Of a DNA stretch of 64,000 nt, positions 26,133-34,948 are shown in pieces (position 1 is the first letter of the stretch; the number at the start of each line of letters is the position of its first letter). The notes under the pieces were generated by a model. That model saw nothing but the letters and a program-made list of their open reading frames with translations. It was not told the origin of the DNA and ran no database searches. Source of the stretch: Halomonas binhaiensis (GTDB lineage: Bacteria; Pseudomonadota; Gammaproteobacteria; Pseudomonadales; Halomonadaceae). The position numbers and the translations under genes are program-made. Where the stretch lies: contig NZ_CP038437.2 in assembly GCF_008329985.2 (NCBI RefSeq), positions 1,798,001 through 1,862,000 of the forward strand, read 5' to 3'.

Positions 26133-27074
26133 ATGGCGGAATCACGATGTGTTGCTGTCGGCGGCGTTCAGGTATCGGCGCTTCATCACTCTCGCCGTCC
26201 TGTGGACATGATGGCTGGCGTGGCCATGCTGGCTTTCTGTCTGGCCCTTGGTCTGCAGCAGGTTGCCATCAAGGCGATTGCCGCGGAAGTGTCGCCACTG
26301 ACGCAGATTGCCATTCGCTCGTTTCTGGCAGCACTGCTGGTTGGAGGGTTGATGGTTTGGCGTGGTGTCCGCTTTGCCGAACTGCGAGCAGGGGTGGGGC
26401 CGGGCCTGCTGGTCGGGTTGGGGTTTACCTTTGAATTCGTGTTCGTGGCAATAGGGCTGAATTACACACTGGCGTCGCATATGTCTGTCTTTCTCTATAC
26501 GGCGCCCATCTTTGCCGCCCTGGGGCTGCATTTTCTCGTACCAGGTGAGCAACTGGTAAAGCGCCAGTGGCTGGGAATGATGATCGCATTCGGTGGGCTG
26601 GTGGTGGCAATGGCGCCGATAGGGGGCGTGTCCGTCAATGGTGCCACGTTACTAGGGGATATGCTGGGCCTGCTGGCCGGTGTTTCCTGGGCGATGACCA
26701 CGCTGGTCTTGCGCCGCTCGTCCTTGTCTGAAGCGCCGCCATTGCAGACGCTGTTCTATCAACTGGTCACGGCAGCAGCGCTGCTGCTACCTGTTGCGGC
26801 GCTGAGGGGGGATCTTGGAAACATGGCTGTCACGACGTCGGCAGTGACCAGTCTGGCTTTCCAGACCTTGGTGATTTCCTTTGGCGTATTGCTGTTATGG
26901 TTTGCCTTGCTACGCCGCTATCTGGCATCACAGTTGGGTGTGCTGTCGTTTCTGGCACCGATCTTCGGGGTGATGTTCGGCGCTATGCTGCTTGAAGAGC
27001 CGCTGACGGCAAGCTTCCTGGTTGGTGGTGTCATTCTGCTGGGAGGTGTGATGCTGGTGACACGTCCGACATGA
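26133..27074 (+). CDS. EamA/DMT-family transporter
   Basis: The 313-residue protein has two EamA repeats of five helices each, ten membrane segments in all, as in the drug/metabolite transporter superfamily. These move small metabolites or amino acids, usually outward. The first 28 residues before the first helix are longer than usual; an internal Met pair at about residues 27-28 is a possible alternative start. GGAAGG precedes the ATG at 26133. It is divergent from the LysR gene, which probably regulates it. The substrate is unknown. Confidence 0.85.
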   Translation: MAESRCVAVGGVQVSALHHSRRPVDMMAGVAMLAFCLALGLQQVAIKAIAAEVSPLTQIAIRSFLAALLVGGLMVWRGVRFAELRAGVGPGLLVGLGFTFEFVFVAIGLNYTLASHMSVFLYTAPIFAALGLHFLVPGEQLVKRQWLGMMIAFGGLVVAMAPIGGVSVNGATLLGDMLGLLAGVSWAMTTLVLRRSSLSEAPPLQTLFYQLVTAAALLLPVAALRGDLGNMAVTTSAVTSLAFQTLVISFGVLLLWFALLRRYLASQLGVLSFLAPIFGVMFGAMLLEEPLTASFLVGGVILLGGVMLVTRPT

Positions 27075-27075
27075 T

Positions 27076-27109
27076 GCCCTCGCCCCGCCATGATTGGCGG
27101 GGCGAGGGC
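27076..27109. terminator. Strong hairpin between the EamA gene and pfp
   Basis: Arms GCCCTCGCCCCGCCA (27076-27090) and TGGCGGGGCGAGGGC (27095-27109) give a perfect 15-bp GC-rich stem with a TGAT loop, two bases after the EamA stop. The T-tract is weak on both strands, but the stem is strong enough to be a terminator or barrier for the two convergent genes. A smaller hairpin CTGTAAGCC/GGCTTACAG (27128-27148) covers the pfp stop codon. Confidence 0.6.
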
Positions 27110-27142
27110 TTGCTGTCAGGAATGTCGCTGTAAGCCGATGGC

Positions 27143-28402
27143 TTACAGAGAGAATTCCGGAAGGCGTTTTTCAACGCGGGCAAGCTTGAGCTTGGCGACC
27201 TTGGGCAGGCCGTTTTCAAAGGGAGGGAAATCCTCGCCCTGAATCAGCGGAGACAGGTAGGAGCGGCAGGCATCGGAAATACCGAAGCCATCTGCACTGA
27301 TGAATTCCGGCGGCATGAACTTTTCGCGGTTGGCGACCTCTGCCAGGGGAGCCGCTTCGATCTGCCACTGGTAGGGAGCATCGCTGATGCGCTTGATGGC
27401 AGGCATCATGGAGTTCTGGCCGGCCAGAGCCAGCTCTACGGCTTTTTCGCCCACGGCATAGGCCTGCTCCACATCGGTCTTGGCGCCAAGGTGACGAGCC
27501 GCACGCTGCAGATAGTCGGCTACCGCCCAATGATACTTGTAGCCGAGGTCCTGCTTGACCATGCCCGCCAAGGTAGGAGCAACCCCGCCCAGTTGGCGAT
27601 GGCCGAACGCATCGGTGTTGCCGGAGTCGGCCAGGAAGGTCCCGTCTTCGTAACGGGCACCTTCGGAGACCACGATCACGCAGTAGCCATAGTGCTTCAC
27701 TGCGTACTCGACCCGCTCCATGACCTTGCGACGATCGAAGGGAACCTCAGGGAAGATGATCAGATGCGGAGGTTCGCCTTCGCCTTGGCCAGCCAGGCCG
27801 CCGGCGGCTGCAATCCAGCCAGCATGGCGTCCCATGACCTCGAGCACGAATACCTTGGTGGACGTGGCGCACATGGAGGCGATGTCCAGGGAAGCTTCGA
27901 GAGTGGAGGTGGCAATGTACTTGGCCACGCTGCCGAAGCCAGGGCAGTTGTCGGTGATCGGCAGATCGTTATCGACAGTCTTCGGCACATGGATGGCGGT
28001 CAGCGGATATCCCATCTTCTCAGACAGCTGAGACACCTTGAGGCATGTGTCTGCGCTGTCTCCGCCACCGTTGTAGAAGAAGTAGCGGATGTCATGGGCC
28101 TTGAAGACTTCGATCAGGCGCTCGTACTGGGCACGATGGCTGTCGATGTCCTTGAGCTTGTAGCGGCAGGAGCCAAAGGCACCGCCCGGAGTGTGGCGCA
28201 GGGCCGCGATGGTTTCGTCGCTCTCCTGGTTGACGTCGATCAGGTCTTCGGTGAGAGCGCCGATGATACCGTTATGGCCGGCGTATACCTTGCCAATGCG
28301 GTCACTGTTACGGCGACAGGCTTCAATGACGCCACAGGCACTGGCATTGATCACGGCAGTGACACCACCGGACTGGGCGTAGAAGGCGTTGTGCTGAGCC
28401 AT
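27143..28402 (-). CDS. pfp: PPi-dependent 6-phosphofructokinase
   Basis: The enzyme interconverts fructose 6-phosphate and fructose 1,6-bisphosphate with pyrophosphate, reversibly. The ATG at 28402 gives MAQHNAFYAQSGGVTAV and has AGGAG 10 bases upstream; the frame is open to 28489. The 419-residue length and the motifs GGGDSADT (112-119), PKTVDNDL (140-147) and MGRHAGW (190-196) fit the methanotroph-type PPi-PFK. The Lys in PKT, in place of the Gly of ATP-PFKs, is a hallmark of PPi use. Family knowledge assigns the phosphoryl donor; the sequence alone cannot prove it. Confidence 0.88.
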   Translation of the reverse strand: MAQHNAFYAQSGGVTAVINASACGVIEACRRNSDRIGKVYAGHNGIIGALTEDLIDVNQESDETIAALRHTPGGAFGSCRYKLKDIDSHRAQYERLIEVFKAHDIRYFFYNGGGDSADTCLKVSQLSEKMGYPLTAIHVPKTVDNDLPITDNCPGFGSVAKYIATSTLEASLDIASMCATSTKVFVLEVMGRHAGWIAAAGGLAGQGEGEPPHLIIFPEVPFDRRKVMERVEYAVKHYGYCVIVVSEGARYEDGTFLADSGNTDAFGHRQLGGVAPTLAGMVKQDLGYKYHWAVADYLQRAARHLGAKTDVEQAYAVGEKAVELALAGQNSMMPAIKRISDAPYQWQIEAAPLAEVANREKFMPPEFISADGFGISDACRSYLSPLIQGEDFPPFENGLPKVAKLKLARVEKRLPEFSL

Positions 28403-28793
28403 GGGGCTGGGACTCCTGAGGGGATGACTTCGGCGCCAGGAAGCAGTGTATGACGGGCTATGCAAGAGGGGCTGCGGGAACCCAGACACGCTCCGTGCGT
28501 CTGTGCTCCCGTCAGGTGTGGTGCATTTTCACGCGTGACCTTCCGCGCCAAAACTTCCCACATACTAGCGGCAGTACCTCTCTGCCGCTTCATCCCGTTC
28601 GCCTATCGATTCATTGCTTCCCTGGTATCTATGGCGCCAGCGTAATTGTGTTGGGCGCGATTCTAGCCCATTGGTTCCCCAGGTGCACCCGGGATAGCAC
28701 GGATTGTCCATGCCTCGGCGCTGCTGGAGGGCTTCTGAGTAGCGTGATAGTCTGCCCGCTTCGGGTTGGTCATGTGCGCTCGGAGGCGCCCCC
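28403..28793. other. Divergent intergenic region pfp / mpl
   Basis: No gene is seen. The gap should contain both promoters. A GGAGG ribosome site at 28782-28786 belongs to mpl and an AGGAG near 28413 (minus strand) to pfp. Confidence 0.4.
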
Positions 28794-30176
28794 ATGCATC
28801 TTCATATTGTCGGAATCTGCGGAACCTTCATGGGCAGTCTGGCCCTGCTGGCGCGAGAGTTGGGTCACCAGGTCAGTGGCTCGGATGCCAATGTCTATCC
28901 TCCCATGAGTACCCAGCTGGAAGAGGCTGGCATTGCTCTGATGTCAGGCTATGGCGCCGATAATCTGGTTCCGCGGCCTGATCTGGTGATCATCGGCAAT
29001 GCGCTGTCGAGGGGCAATGCCGAGGTGGAAGCAGTGCTTGATGAAGGGATGGCCTATGTCTCCGGTGCACAGTGGCTTTCTGAGCATGTGTTGCCCGGCC
29101 GGCCTGTGATTGCCATTGCTGGAACTCATGGCAAGACCACGACAGCCAGCCTCACTGCCTGGATCCTGGAAAGTGCAGGCCTGAACCCAGGTTTCCTGAT
29201 TGGCGGTGTGCCACGTAACTTCGGTGTTTCAGCCCGGCTTGGCGATCCCGAAGGTCCATTCGTGGTAGAGGCCGACGAGTACGACACAGCCTTCTTCGAC
29301 AAGCGCTCCAAGTTCGTTCATTACCGGCCAACTGTGGCGGTAATGGGCAACCTGGAGTTCGATCATGCTGATATCTTCCCCGACCTGGCAGCCATCGAAC
29401 GCCAGTTTCACCATCTGGTGCGTACAGTGCCGAGCAAGGGGTGTCTGCTGGTTGCGGATGGTGAACCGGCTTTGGACCGTGTGCTGGCGCAGGGAGCATG
29501 GACACCCATCGAGCGTTTTGGCACTCAGCCTGATTCAGCATGGAGAATCGAGCTGGAGCGCGAGGACGCCAGCCGTTTTCGAGTCATCCATCGCCTGGAA
29601 GATGGTAGCGAGGAGGACGCTGTGGTGGACTGGTCGCTGACAGGCACTTACAACGCTCGCAATGCGCTGGCGGCATTGGCGGCATCGGCACATTTCAGGG
29701 TTGATCTGGCGCGCAGTGCGGCGGCCTTGTCTCGCTTCGAGACTCCGCGCCGGCGCCAGGAAGTGCGTGGTGAAGTGGCGGGTATTCAGGTCATTGATGA
29801 TTTTGCCCATCACCCTACTGCCATTCAGGCAACCCTGGAAGGCTTGCGGGCAGCGACACAGCGAGGCCGGGTTCTGGCCGTGATCGAGCCGCGTTCAAAT
29901 ACCATGCGTCTGGGAACGCTCAGTTCACGCCTTGCGGACAGCGTGGCGAGTGCCGATGCAGTATGGTGGTATCAACCAGAGGGCCTGGACTGGTCACTGG
30001 ATAGGGTGATTGCCGAGTCGCCGGTGCCGGCGACCTGCCTTGGTGACATTGATGCGTTGGTCGCCGCTGTAGTGGCAGAGGCCCGACCCTATGATCGTAT
30101 CGTGGTGATGTCCAATGGAGGCTTCGAGGGCATTCACGAACGTCTATTGCAGGCATTGGAGACTGCCCATGATTGA
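28794..30176 (+). CDS. mpl: UDP-MurNAc:L-Ala-gamma-D-Glu-meso-DAP ligase
   Basis: Mpl ligates the recycled tripeptide L-Ala-gamma-D-Glu-meso-DAP to UDP-MurNAc, returning cell-wall material to synthesis. The Mur-ligase start MHLHIVGICGTFMGSLA, the P-loop GTHGKTTT (110-117) and the VVEADEYDTAF region are clear. The length (460) is typical. The last eight bases overlap the ubiX start, so the two are coupled. Confidence 0.96.
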   Translation: MHLHIVGICGTFMGSLALLARELGHQVSGSDANVYPPMSTQLEEAGIALMSGYGADNLVPRPDLVIIGNALSRGNAEVEAVLDEGMAYVSGAQWLSEHVLPGRPVIAIAGTHGKTTTASLTAWILESAGLNPGFLIGGVPRNFGVSARLGDPEGPFVVEADEYDTAFFDKRSKFVHYRPTVAVMGNLEFDHADIFPDLAAIERQFHHLVRTVPSKGCLLVADGEPALDRVLAQGAWTPIERFGTQPDSAWRIELEREDASRFRVIHRLEDGSEEDAVVDWSLTGTYNARNALAALAASAHFRVDLARSAAALSRFETPRRRQEVRGEVAGIQVIDDFAHHPTAIQATLEGLRAATQRGRVLAVIEPRSNTMRLGTLSSRLADSVASADAVWWYQPEGLDWSLDRVIAESPVPATCLGDIDALVAAVVAEARPYDRIVVMSNGGFEGIHERLLQALETAHD

Positions 30177-30813
30177 CGCCTCGCCCAAGCCGTCGATGAC
30201 GGAGGGCTTCAATGCTCCCATCAGCGTGGCCCTGACGGGTGCCTCCGGGGCGCAGTATGGGCTGCGCCTGATAGAAATGCTGGTGGCGGCAAAGCATGAA
30301 GTCTGGGTGATGGTATCCAAGGCGGCCCATATGGTCATTGCCACGGAAACCGATGAGGCTTTGCCTGCCAGGCCGGAGCGTCTGGCTGAAGTGCTGGAAA
30401 AGCGCTATGGGGCGACGCCAGGACAGCTGCGCTGCTTTGCTCGTGAGGACTGGATGGCTCCCGTCGCTTCGGGGTCCGGGGCTGCTGCGGCCATGGTCAT
30501 CTGTCCGTGCTCGACTGGCACTCTGTCGGCAGTGGCGACGGGGGCAAGCAATAATCTGATAGAGCGGGCGGCTGATGTGGCACTCAAGGAGCGTCGCAAG
30601 CTGGTGCTGGTGCCGCGAGAAACTCCGCTGTCCGCAATTCATCTCGAGCATATGTTGAGCCTGACGCGCATGGGAGCCGTGATCCTGCCAGCGGCACCGG
30701 GCTTCTATCATCAACCGAAGTGCGTTGAAGATATGGTCGACTTCATTGTGGCTCGCATACTTAACCAGTTGGGTATCGAACAGCAACTGGTGCCTCGTTG
30801 GGGGGATGATTGA
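30169..30813 (+). CDS. ubiX: Flavin prenyltransferase
   Basis: UbiX joins dimethylallyl phosphate to FMN, making the prenylated cofactor of the UbiD decarboxylase in ubiquinone synthesis. The ATG at 30169 overlaps the end of mpl. The 214-residue protein has the flavoprotein start ALTGASGAQYGLRLIEML, the GSG/ASNNLIERAADV core and the RETPLSAIHLEHML motif of this family. UbiD is not in the window. Confidence 0.94.
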   Translation: MIDASPKPSMTEGFNAPISVALTGASGAQYGLRLIEMLVAAKHEVWVMVSKAAHMVIATETDEALPARPERLAEVLEKRYGATPGQLRCFAREDWMAPVASGSGAAAAMVICPCSTGTLSAVATGASNNLIERAADVALKERRKLVLVPRETPLSAIHLEHMLSLTRMGAVILPAAPGFYHQPKCVEDMVDFIVARILNQLGIEQQLVPRWGDD

Positions 30814-30907
30814 CGGGGCTGGCATGATGGCTCGGACAGGCAAGCATCATGATCCGGGGCGATATTCCGTTGTAATTTCATTCCATGTGCTGTGGTAAGG
30901 AAACCTG

Positions 30908-31531
30908 ATGCCTTCTTTGGCGGTGCTGTCTGTCTTCGTCCCTACCTTTCTATTCGTTTCTCTGACACCAGGGATGTGCATGACCCTGGCGATGGTGCTG
31001 GGCATGACCCAGGGGGTGAAGCGTGCCCTGTGGATGATGATTGGTGAGTTGCTGGGTGTTGGCCTGGTGGCTTTTGCTGCAGGGGCGGGTGTGGCTGCGT
31101 TGATGCTCAAGTTGCCGGCCATGTTTGCCGTGTTCAAGTGGGTTGGCGGTGCCTATCTGTTCTACCTGGGCATACAGATGTGGCGTTCAAGAGGCCGCAT
31201 GGCCATTCCCGACGACCTCTCTGACGTGGCCCCTACAGCCCGCAAGGAACTGGCCATGCAGGGGTTTGTCACGGCGGTTGCCAATCCCAAGGGGTGGGCC
31301 TTTTTCGTGGCGCTTCTGCCTCCTTTTCTTGATGCCACACGCCCTTTTATAGGGCAGTTGCTGGTGTTGATCGTGATGATCCTTGCCATCGAGTTCTGTG
31401 CCTTGATGTTATATGCCAGTGGTGGCAAGAGCCTGCGCCATCTGCTGGCCAAGGGCGGTAACGTACGTTTGCTCAACCGTGTCGCAGGCACGTTGATGTT
31501 AGGCGTAGGGTTGTGGCTGGCGCTTGGCTGA
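30908..31531 (+). CDS. LysE/RhtB-family amino acid exporter
   Basis: The 207-residue protein has six predicted membrane helices and the family signature near its start (FVSLTPGMCMTLAMVLGMTQG, with Pro-Gly in helix 1). These proteins export amino acids such as lysine, homoserine or leucine. AGGA precedes the ATG. It is probably transcribed separately from ubiX, 95 bases upstream. The substrate cannot be assigned. Confidence 0.87.
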   Translation: MPSLAVLSVFVPTFLFVSLTPGMCMTLAMVLGMTQGVKRALWMMIGELLGVGLVAFAAGAGVAALMLKLPAMFAVFKWVGGAYLFYLGIQMWRSRGRMAIPDDLSDVAPTARKELAMQGFVTAVANPKGWAFFVALLPPFLDATRPFIGQLLVLIVMILAIEFCALMLYASGGKSLRHLLAKGGNVRLLNRVAGTLMLGVGLWLALG

Positions 31532-31578
31532 AGAAGAAGGCGAACAACGCGAAAGCTATCTTCTCCTTCCGATGGTAT

Positions 31579-32988
31579 TTAGACGGGTGGTAGCCACAAC
31601 ACTCTTGCACAGACCAGCAGCAGTGAAGCAAGCAGCAGAGCAGGCAGGGGGCAGGGCGAGAGAGGCTTGCGCTCCTGACGTAACCACGCCAGTTGCGTCA
31701 TGGCGCAAACCACCAGGCCAAGCAAGCTGCCGCCGATCAGGTCACTCAACCAATGCACTCCCAAGGTAATGCGTGACAGGGCCATGGGCACCACGATCAG
31801 AATGGCTGCCCAATATGGCCAATAGCGCTGGTGTCGCGGCAGGGCCTGGGCGATGAAAGTGGCTGCCAGGCCGAAGACCACTACGCTGGCCGAGGTGTGG
31901 GCACTGGGATAAGAGAAGGAATTGGCTAGATAATCTGGCGTGTCGGGTCTTGCTCTACCGATTAGTTCCTTGCCCAGTGTATTGAGGGCGGCAACGCCTA
32001 ATAGGGCAGATAGAACATGGCCCAGGGCTGCCCAATGGCGTTTCACAAGCAACCAGGCCAGCCAGGGCAATGCGATGATCGTAATGCCGAGCATGTCACC
32101 GGTCTTGGCCATGACTTCCGAAAATGTCGGCAGTAATGGTAGGTCGAGGCCGCTGACGATGGCATTCAGCCGCGCGTCCATGGGCATGGGGCCATCAGCA
32201 TCCAGTACGATCAGGGTCCAGGCAGATAGCCCGGCCAGGGAGCCGAGTAACAGCAGCCAACTGGCAAGAGGTGGCTCGTCCTCATGATGAGGGGCCAGGA
32301 TGCGCCATAGCTTGTCACCACCTGGCAGGCGGGCGGTTAGCCAAGCCAGGCCGCGATAGAGCAGTCCCTCCGGGTTGGCATGATGCCGCACCAGAGAAAA
32401 CAGCAGGGCAAGCACCACGACGGTAATGCCCAGGCCAATGAGCCAGGGATTCAGAGCCTTCGGAAGTGCCTGCCACTGGTCCCAGGTGCTGCCGAGAAAG
32501 TAGCCTGGCAGCACGTAAGCCGGCGCCCATAGCACTGCCGATCCTACATTGGCCCAGGTGAAAGTGGCTGGCGGCATGTGCATGATGCCGGCTATCAACG
32601 GCACGATGGGACGTACGGGGCCGACGAAACGGCCCAAGAGTACCGAAAGCGGGCCATGGTGATCGAAGAAGCGTTTGCCTCGTTCCAACCATTCAGGATG
32701 TTTCGACAAGGGCCACATGGAAGTGACCTGATCGCGGTAGCGATAGCCGAGTGTATAGCTGGCACCGTCGCCGATGATGGCGCCTAAGAAGGCACAGGCT
32801 ATCACCCAGATCAGTGCGATCTCGTAGTGCCCGGCCAGGGACGCAGCAGCCGTGATCAGGACCACGCCAGGTACCAGCAGGCCAATCAGTGCCAGTGACT
32901 CCACCAAGGCGATTGTGATGATCAATGCCAGAAGTACGCCTGGAGATGGCATCATCTGGTACAGCCAGTTCCCTAGATCCACTTGCAT
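31579..32988 (-). CDS. Fused DedA-family protein and PAP2 phosphatase
   Basis: Residues 1-200 are a DedA/SNARE-associated domain (GDGASYTLGYRYR and GRFVGPVRPIVPLIAGI). Members are now regarded as undecaprenyl-phosphate or lipid flippase-like. Residues 225-460 are a PAP2 domain with KELIGRARPD, PSAHT and SRITLGVHWLSDL, holding the three phosphatase motifs; the second has Ala where PSGHT is usual. The fusion suggests a protein that dephosphorylates and flips a lipid pyrophosphate carrier, which would be useful to the peptidoglycan machinery. Such fusions are known in Pseudomonas and Halomonas. The start at 32988 has AAGGA. Confidence 0.88.
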   Translation of the reverse strand: MQVDLGNWLYQMMPSPGVLLALIITIALVESLALIGLLVPGVVLITAAASLAGHYEIALIWVIACAFLGAIIGDGASYTLGYRYRDQVTSMWPLSKHPEWLERGKRFFDHHGPLSVLLGRFVGPVRPIVPLIAGIMHMPPATFTWANVGSAVLWAPAYVLPGYFLGSTWDQWQALPKALNPWLIGLGITVVVLALLFSLVRHHANPEGLLYRGLAWLTARLPGGDKLWRILAPHHEDEPPLASWLLLLGSLAGLSAWTLIVLDADGPMPMDARLNAIVSGLDLPLLPTFSEVMAKTGDMLGITIIALPWLAWLLVKRHWAALGHVLSALLGVAALNTLGKELIGRARPDTPDYLANSFSYPSAHTSASVVVFGLAATFIAQALPRHQRYWPYWAAILIVVPMALSRITLGVHWLSDLIGGSLLGLVVCAMTQLAWLRQERKPLSPCPLPALLLASLLLVCARVLWLPPV

Positions 32989-33022
32989 GATTCCTTGGTG
33001 GGCCCATGCCAGCCTCTCGATG

Positions 33023-33994
33023 TCAAGAAGATGGCGTGAGCGCTTGCGTTCCGCTATGACAGGAGATGTTCAGGTCGAAGGTGCTCTTTTCCAGGCGCTG
33101 TTCGAAGTCAGGCCAGGTTTCACCCGGGCGCAGGGTACACAGACATGAGCATAAGGTCACGGGGATAGTATCGGTAAGCCGGATATTGTCCAGCATCTGC
33201 TCCAGGCGCTTGAGTACCAGCAGTGCACCACTTTCTGACGTGTTAGGCAGGACCAGCCAGAAATCGGCGTGATTCTGGCGACCGAGAATATCATGGTCGC
33301 GGCAACGGGAACGCACGGCCCGGCATAGTAAATCGAGCTGTGACAGTTGGGCCCTGGGGCCGAATTGCTCGCTGGTAATGTCCAGTTGAGGAAGGTGCAG
33401 AATCAACACGACCAGGCCTTGTTCCAGGTGCCGTGCCCTGTCGACCTCTCCCTCCAGGCGCTCGTGCAGAGTGTGGTGATTGACTGCGTCGCAGTCGGGG
33501 TCGTTTGGATCGGTTGCCCGGGCCAAAGCCCGCTGGCGTTGGAACTCCCAGCCACATAGCGCAACGATGGCCACCATGGTCAGGTAGGGCTGGGTGTGAT
33601 TCCATGCGGCGAAACTGCCCTCCAGGCGGACGATCCATGCTGGCATCAGCACCAGATTCAGGGCCAGTGTCAGCAAGGGCGATAGCGGCAGGAGCATCAG
33701 GTTGAATACTACCAGGGCGCATAGCCACAAGGTGTGGAAGTCGTCCAGGGTCGGGAGCTGCATGAAGGTGACCAGGTAACCGCAGACCAACAGCAAATAA
33801 TCCATGGTGCGTGTAGGCCGGCGCAACGTGCTGAGAGTGGTGATCAGCAGCAGGCAAGCTACCGCTGCTGGCAGGGCAATCAGTCGGTAGTCGCCGACGA
33901 GATAGTGCCAGATTGACAACCCTGCCAGCATTAGTGTGGCAACGATACCGGCTGCAGCTCGTAACTCGGGAGCCCAGTGAGGATGGTCGGTCAT
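33023..33994 (-). CDS. Membrane protein with degenerate GGDEF domain (NHADF)
   Basis: The 323-residue protein has about six membrane helices in residues 10-155 and a cytoplasmic domain from 165 on. This domain follows a GGDEF fold: LHERLEGEVDRARHLEQG as helix 1, LVVLILHL as strand 1, a DILGRQNHADFWLVLP hairpin where active cyclases have GRxGGDEFxxLLP, and VTLCSCLCTLRPGE. The signature reads NHADF and the metal Asp of strand 1 is absent, so diguanylate cyclase activity is not expected. Its ribosome site GAGGG and start lie inside the end of the upstream gene (four-base overlap), so the two are made together. Confidence 0.68.
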   Translation of the reverse strand: MTDHPHWAPELRAAAGIVATLMLAGLSIWHYLVGDYRLIALPAAVACLLLITTLSTLRRPTRTMDYLLLVCGYLVTFMQLPTLDDFHTLWLCALVVFNLMLLPLSPLLTLALNLVLMPAWIVRLEGSFAAWNHTQPYLTMVAIVALCGWEFQRQRALARATDPNDPDCDAVNHHTLHERLEGEVDRARHLEQGLVVLILHLPQLDITSEQFGPRAQLSQLDLLCRAVRSRCRDHDILGRQNHADFWLVLPNTSESGALLVLKRLEQMLDNIRLTDTIPVTLCSCLCTLRPGETWPDFEQRLEKSTFDLNISCHSGTQALTPSS

Positions 33995-34854
33995 GCGCTG
34001 CCCTCCACAAAGTGTGTCGAAGGCGCTTGCTTGTCCAGCGCGGCCAGGGCTTGGGACAGGGAGTTGAGGCCGGAGAGTTGAACGACGCGAACGGTGACTG
34101 GGTGGTCGATCGCTTCGAGCATGTCATTACGGCGCTGCTGGGCGTGCTTCGATGTGGTGCTGGTCAGGATCATGCCAAGCGTCCGGCCGTTCAGGTGGTA
34201 GACGTTTTCGAAGCGATGAATGAGTTTGCATAAGTGGTGGGCCAGAGGCCACAGGTGCAGTGGGCTGGTCTGCACTAGGACCAGTTCGGTGTGTACGCCA
34301 TCACGGGTGGCGCGGCTGGTTTCCCTGGGCAGGTCACGCTCGAGTTGTGCCAATGGCCAGAGCGGCAATCCAGGAGCCAGTCGCGCGCGCTGCAAAAAGC
34401 TGCGCTGGCGTTGCGTGATAGGCAGGGAATGGGCCACGGCAAGCAGCATGAATATGCTCAATATGGCCCCGGCAAACAGCCAATGATGCAGGCTCAATGA
34501 CCCCAGTAACCACCACCAGGAGAAACCTGCCAGGCAAATGTTCAGTACCAGCATCCATTGGTTCTGGGGAAGCAGCAGAAGGCATGGCCAGACCCATAGC
34601 CATTCGCTGTTCTGTGCAGGGCTCAGGGTCAGCAGGCTGGCCAGGAGAATGCTTGGCACCATTAACCACGGGCGGTAGGCATGACGCCTGTGGCTGAATT
34701 CAAGCAGCAGAGCGCTGACGACCAGCCAGACTGTTGCCAGACCTAGCAGTCCGGCGTCTATGGGATGTGCGACGGTGACGGCCTGATAACCGAGCAAGCC
34801 AGCAACGATAAGAAGATTGAGCCTGAATAGGGCGACTTTGTACTTGTTGCGCAT
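33991..34854 (-). CDS. Membrane protein with very degenerate GGDEF-like domain
   Basis: The 287-residue protein has about six membrane helices (residues 8-150) followed by a small cytoplasmic domain. Its helix LERDLPRETSRATRDG, strand TELVLVQT and hairpin VYHLNGRTLGMILTST mirror the GGDEF fold, but the signature is replaced by NGRTL. It is coupled to the NHADF protein by a four-base overlap; the pair has a shared layout and may form a complex. No enzymatic role is supported. It is divergent from proA. Confidence 0.58.
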   Translation of the reverse strand: MRNKYKVALFRLNLLIVAGLLGYQAVTVAHPIDAGLLGLATVWLVVSALLLEFSHRRHAYRPWLMVPSILLASLLTLSPAQNSEWLWVWPCLLLLPQNQWMLVLNICLAGFSWWWLLGSLSLHHWLFAGAILSIFMLLAVAHSLPITQRQRSFLQRARLAPGLPLWPLAQLERDLPRETSRATRDGVHTELVLVQTSPLHLWPLAHHLCKLIHRFENVYHLNGRTLGMILTSTTSKHAQQRRNDMLEAIDHPVTVRVVQLSGLNSLSQALAALDKQAPSTHFVEGSA

Positions 34855-34948
34855 GCTGATTTAGTATGGTGCCTTCCATTGACAAGAGTTCGAGAAGCCG
34901 CTGACTGACAAGTCGCTAGCGCTTCCCTCCGAGGAGATCCTTTTCGGC

